DNA of 7,889 nt. It comes from Opitutus sp. GAS368 (GTDB lineage Bacteria > Verrucomicrobiota > Verrucomicrobiia > Opitutales > Opitutaceae). Below the pieces are notes generated by a model. The model worked only from the letters and a program-made list of their open reading frames with translations. It searched no databases and was not told the origin of the DNA. A program made the translations under genes and the position numbers. The stretch is from positions 1-7,889 of the forward strand of contig CAMAXB010000140.1 in NCBI GenBank assembly GCA_945862035.1. Direction: 5' to 3'. Positions within the stretch are counted from its first letter, which is position 1. The number at the start of each line of letters is the position of its first letter. This document shows positions 5,168 to 7,889 of this stretch, in pieces.

Positions 5168-7759
5168 ATGGCAACGCATAGCAAAGACTACGACTTTTCC
5201 CAAATTGAGCCTTACTGGCAATCCTTCTGGGAAGAAAACCGTTCCTTCCGGGCGGACAACGCCTCGGCGGCACCGAAGTACTACGTACTGGACATGTTTC
5301 CCTACCCGTCCGGCTCGGGTTTGCACATCGGGCATCCCGAGGGCTACACGGCGACCGATATTCTGGCCCGCTACAAGCGGGCGAGAGGTTTCAATGTCCT
5401 CCATCCGATTGGTTGGGACGCGTTCGGACTGCCGGCCGAGCAGCACGCGGTCAAAACCGGAACGCATCCGGCCAGCAACACCCAGAACAACATCGTCAAT
5501 TTCCGCCGGCAGATCAAGGCGCTGGGGTTCTCCTATGACTGGGACCGGGAGATCGACACCACGGATCCGAAGTACTTCCGGTGGACGCAGTGGATTTTCC
5601 TCCAGCTCTTCAAGCAGGGTCTGGCCTACGTCGACGAGCGGCCGGTCTGGTGGTGCCCGGAGCTCCGCACGGTACTCGCCAACGAGGAAATCGTCGACGG
5701 TCGCTCGGAGGTCGGCGGATTCCCGGTGGAGCGCCGCAACCTGCGCCAGTGGGTGCTGCGGATCACCGCCTACGCCGAGCGGCTGCTTGAGGGTCTGAAA
5801 AGGGTCGATTGGCCCGACTCAACCAAGCGCATGCAGGAAGCATGGATCGGACGGAGCGAGGGGGCGGAGCTGCTGTTCGCACTCGAGAATCCGGCGCTGG
5901 GTGACCTCAAGGTCTTCACAACGCGTCCGGACACGGTCTTCGGTGTCACCTACATGGTGGTGGCGCCCGAACACCCTTTGGTCAATGCCCTGACCCTGCC
6001 GGCCCAGCGGGGCGCCGTTGATGCCTACCGCCGCCAGGCCGCGGCGAAGAGCGACTTGGAGCGCACGGATTTGGCCAAGGACAAGAGCGGCGTCTTCAGC
6101 GGTTCATTCGCGATCAACCCTGCCAGCGGTGCCCGCGTTCCGGTGTGGATCGCTGACTACGTGGTTATGGGGTATGGCACCGGCGCCATCATGGCCGTGC
6201 CCGCCCACGACGAGCGCGACTATGAATTCGCGCAGCAGTACCAGTTGCCCGTGATCCCCGTGATCGAGCCCGCGGAGCATGCGGGCAATGGCGAGGCCCG
6301 CCCGCCGCTGCCCTACACCGGGGATGGAGTGCTGGTCCATTCCGACGGCTACTCCGGCCTGCCCTGGGCCGAGGCGAAGGCGCGGATCACCGAGGACCTC
6401 GCCGCCAAGGGGCGCGGTCGCGCCACCGTGAACTATAAACTGCGCGACTGGCTTTTCTCACGTCAGCGGTACTGGGGCGAGCCGTTCCCGATTGTCTGGG
6501 TCGACGAAGCGTCGTACAAAACCGCGGCGGCACTCCGCCCGGGCGACCTGCCCGCAGAACCCGTCACCTACGTGCAGGATGGCGCGACCCTCTACGCGCT
6601 TCCGCTTCCTCCCGGCGCGTTGCCCCTGACCCTTCCCGAGGTGCAGACCTACCTGCCGAGCGGCACGGGCGAGAGCCCGCTGGCAGGAGTCACCCCGTGG
6701 CTGGAGAGATGGATCCATGCCGGCACTGGTGAGTCGATCCCGGCGTCAGAACCGCGGCCGGCAGGAGAGGCGTGGGTTCGCGGTCGCCGTGAAACCAATA
6801 CGATGCCCCAATGGGCGGGCTCATGCTGGTACTACCTACGCTTCATGGATCCGGCCAACGCCCACGCGCTGGCCTCGCCGGAGGCGCTGAGCACCTGGGG
6901 CGTGCCCGATCTCTACGTGGGCGGCGCCGAACACGCTGTTCTGCATCTGCTGTATGCGCGCTTCTGGCACAAGGTCCTGTTCGATCTCGGAGTGGTGCCG
7001 CAGGACGAACCTTTCACCAAGCTTTTTCATCAGGGCATCATCCTCGGTGAGGACGGTGAGAAGATGTCCAAGAGCCGCGGTAATGTCGTGAATCCAGACA
7101 CGATCATCGCGAGCCACGGGACGGACACGCTCCGGCTCTACCTGATGTTTCTCGGACCGCTCGAGGCCATGAAGCCGTGGAATCCCAACGGCATCGAGGG
7201 CGTGCACCGCTTTCTGCAGAAAGTCTGGCGCGAATGCATCGGACGCGAAGGGGAGATCGCCTCCAAGGTGGTCGACGACCCCGCCGCCGGGGGGCCGGCG
7301 CTACGGAAGTTGCTGCACGAAACCATCCGGAAGGTGGGCGACGACATTGAGGGACTGCGCTTCAACACCGCCATCTCGCAGATGATGATTTTCGTCAATG
7401 CCGTGCAAAAGTCGGATCAGGTCGACCGCGGGGCGCTCCGGACCCTTCTCCAGCTGCTCGCACCTTTGGCCCCGCACATTGCGGAGGAACTCTGGTCCCG
7501 CTTAGGGGGATCGGGTTCGGTCATGCTGGCGCCTTGGCCGGCCTACGACCCCGCTTTGCTCATCGCCTCCGAACAGAAGGTCATCGTGCAAGTCAATGGC
7601 CGAAAACGGGGCGAACTCATCTTACCTGTTGGCGCCACGCAGGACACCGCGCTGAACGCCGCCTTGAAGCAGACCGAAGTTGTCTCGTTCACGGAGGGCA
7701 AGCCAGTACGTCGAGTGGTGTATGTTGCCGGGAAGATTCTGAATATTGTGGTTGAATAG
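5168..7759 (+). CDS. leuS: Leucyl-tRNA synthetase
   Basis: An 863-residue class Ia aminoacyl-tRNA synthetase that charges tRNA-Leu with leucine in the cytoplasm. The HIGH motif is HIGH at 53-56 (after FPYPSGSGL), and KMSKS is at 632-636. The editing domain (CP1) is intact, with TTRPDT at 251-256 and GTGAIMAVPAHDERD at 337-351 (the editing aspartate is D348). CWYYLRF lies at 553-559 and GGAEHAVLHLLYARFW follows before KMSKS. The end has the C-terminal tRNA-binding domain (VQVNGRKRGELILP, then VVYVAGKILNIVVE). The cysteines that bind zinc in some bacterial enzymes are missing in the segment 163-192: C163 stands alone and RSEVGG replaces the C-x-x-C part. The leucine-specific insertion found before KMSKS in the Thermus and E. 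coli enzymes is absent (LGEDGEKMSKS), as in Bacillus. Length is normal. The start at 5168 fits the family beginning (acidic/aromatic YDFSQIEPYWQ). Confidence 0.98.
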   Translation: MATHSKDYDFSQIEPYWQSFWEENRSFRADNASAAPKYYVLDMFPYPSGSGLHIGHPEGYTATDILARYKRARGFNVLHPIGWDAFGLPAEQHAVKTGTHPASNTQNNIVNFRRQIKALGFSYDWDREIDTTDPKYFRWTQWIFLQLFKQGLAYVDERPVWWCPELRTVLANEEIVDGRSEVGGFPVERRNLRQWVLRITAYAERLLEGLKRVDWPDSTKRMQEAWIGRSEGAELLFALENPALGDLKVFTTRPDTVFGVTYMVVAPEHPLVNALTLPAQRGAVDAYRRQAAAKSDLERTDLAKDKSGVFSGSFAINPASGARVPVWIADYVVMGYGTGAIMAVPAHDERDYEFAQQYQLPVIPVIEPAEHAGNGEARPPLPYTGDGVLVHSDGYSGLPWAEAKARITEDLAAKGRGRATVNYKLRDWLFSRQRYWGEPFPIVWVDEASYKTAAALRPGDLPAEPVTYVQDGATLYALPLPPGALPLTLPEVQTYLPSGTGESPLAGVTPWLERWIHAGTGESIPASEPRPAGEAWVRGRRETNTMPQWAGSCWYYLRFMDPANAHALASPEALSTWGVPDLYVGGAEHAVLHLLYARFWHKVLFDLGVVPQDEPFTKLFHQGIILGEDGEKMSKSRGNVVNPDTIIASHGTDTLRLYLMFLGPLEAMKPWNPNGIEGVHRFLQKVWRECIGREGEIASKVVDDPAAGGPALRKLLHETIRKVGDDIEGLRFNTAISQMMIFVNAVQKSDQVDRGALRTLLQLLAPLAPHIAEELWSRLGGSGSVMLAPWPAYDPALLIASEQKVIVQVNGRKRGELILPVGATQDTALNAALKQTEVVSFTEGKPVRRVVYVAGKILNIVVE

Positions 7760-7889
7760 CGCCAAATTTCCAGACCCCGGAGTGGAACCACTCCAGCGGC
7801 CTGAACGTTAGGTATCCGGTCATCGAGCGCTACTCGATCGCGGGCTCGGTTGGCTCCAACCTGCGCAACTTCGACGGCAACTCATTCCT
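7756..7889 (+). other. Tail after leuS: open frame fragment without start codon, reaching the window edge
   Basis: After the leuS stop (7757-7759) no complete gene is visible. One plus-strand frame (codons in register with 7801) is open from after a stop at 7753-7755 to the window edge, with high G/C at third positions. It reads as plausible protein, for example PVIERYSIAGSVGSNL, but has no ATG, GTG or TTG in the window and overlaps the leuS stop. On the minus strand a short frame ends with a stop at 7830-7832 (19 codons visible), which could be the end of a convergent gene. I cannot choose between a gene remnant, a convergent gene end and noncoding structured DNA. No family is recognised. 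Confidence 0.3.
7779..7794. repeat. Perfect inverted repeat 20 bases after the leuS stop
   Basis: GGAGTGG and CCACTCC are separated by two bases, giving a strong 6-7 base-pair hairpin close to the leuS stop, a position typical for a transcription terminator or a 3' end stabiliser. There is no T-run on either strand after the stem, so a classical intrinsic terminator is not supported. Confidence 0.4.

Noticed and set aside
4629..5798. Plus-strand open frame of 389 codons spanning the htrA start and the leuS 5' end
   Set aside because: Extremely Arg/Ser-rich and runs across two well-supported genes in another frame.
7779..7794. Intrinsic terminator of leuS
   Set aside because: The stem is good, but no T-run follows on either strand.

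Overview
The window is about 7.9 kb of GC-rich bacterial DNA, densely coding, with no mobile element, tRNA, rRNA or CRISPR array visible. Gene content, strong G/C preference at third codon positions, protein style (leucyl-tRNA synthetase without zinc-ligand cysteines, uracil-DNA glycosylase with an N-W-R-P motif) and frequent starts without a Shine-Dalgarno sequence suggest a Gram-negative bacterium, most likely Verrucomicrobiota (Opitutales-like). That placement is inference from sequence style, not a search result. Two Sec-type signal peptides on HtrA-like proteins and a periplasmic glucan protein show that the cell has a periplasm.

Layout. Five genes lie head to tail on the minus strand and are read leftwards from about 5146: an intact HtrA/Deg-type serine protease (3797-5146); a second HtrA-like protein that has lost all three catalytic residues (2406-3800); riboflavin synthase (1726-2322); a family-4-like uracil-DNA glycosylase (803-1717); and a periplasmic glucan biosynthesis protein OpgG/MdoG (from 806 off the left edge). 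Spacing is very tight: a 4-base ATGA overlap, an 83-base spacer, an 8-base spacer and another 4-base ATGA overlap, so the cluster is probably one transcript. leuS (5168-7759) is read rightwards, with its start codon only 21 bases from the htrA start. The last 130 bases after leuS hold no complete gene, only a run of small inverted repeats and an open but start-less frame.

How the genes fit together. The two HtrA-like proteins are the clearest functional unit: an active two-PDZ protease translationally coupled to an inactive two-PDZ partner, probably acting together in envelope protein quality control. OpgG is also a periplasmic envelope protein. Riboflavin synthase, uracil repair and leucyl-tRNA synthetase are housekeeping functions with no obvious link to the envelope genes.

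No clear new defence or mobile system is present. The observations most worth following are the protease/pseudoprotease pair, the uracil-DNA glycosylase lacking the usual iron-sulfur cysteines and carrying an extra loop, the very short divergent promoter region, and the structured tail after leuS.
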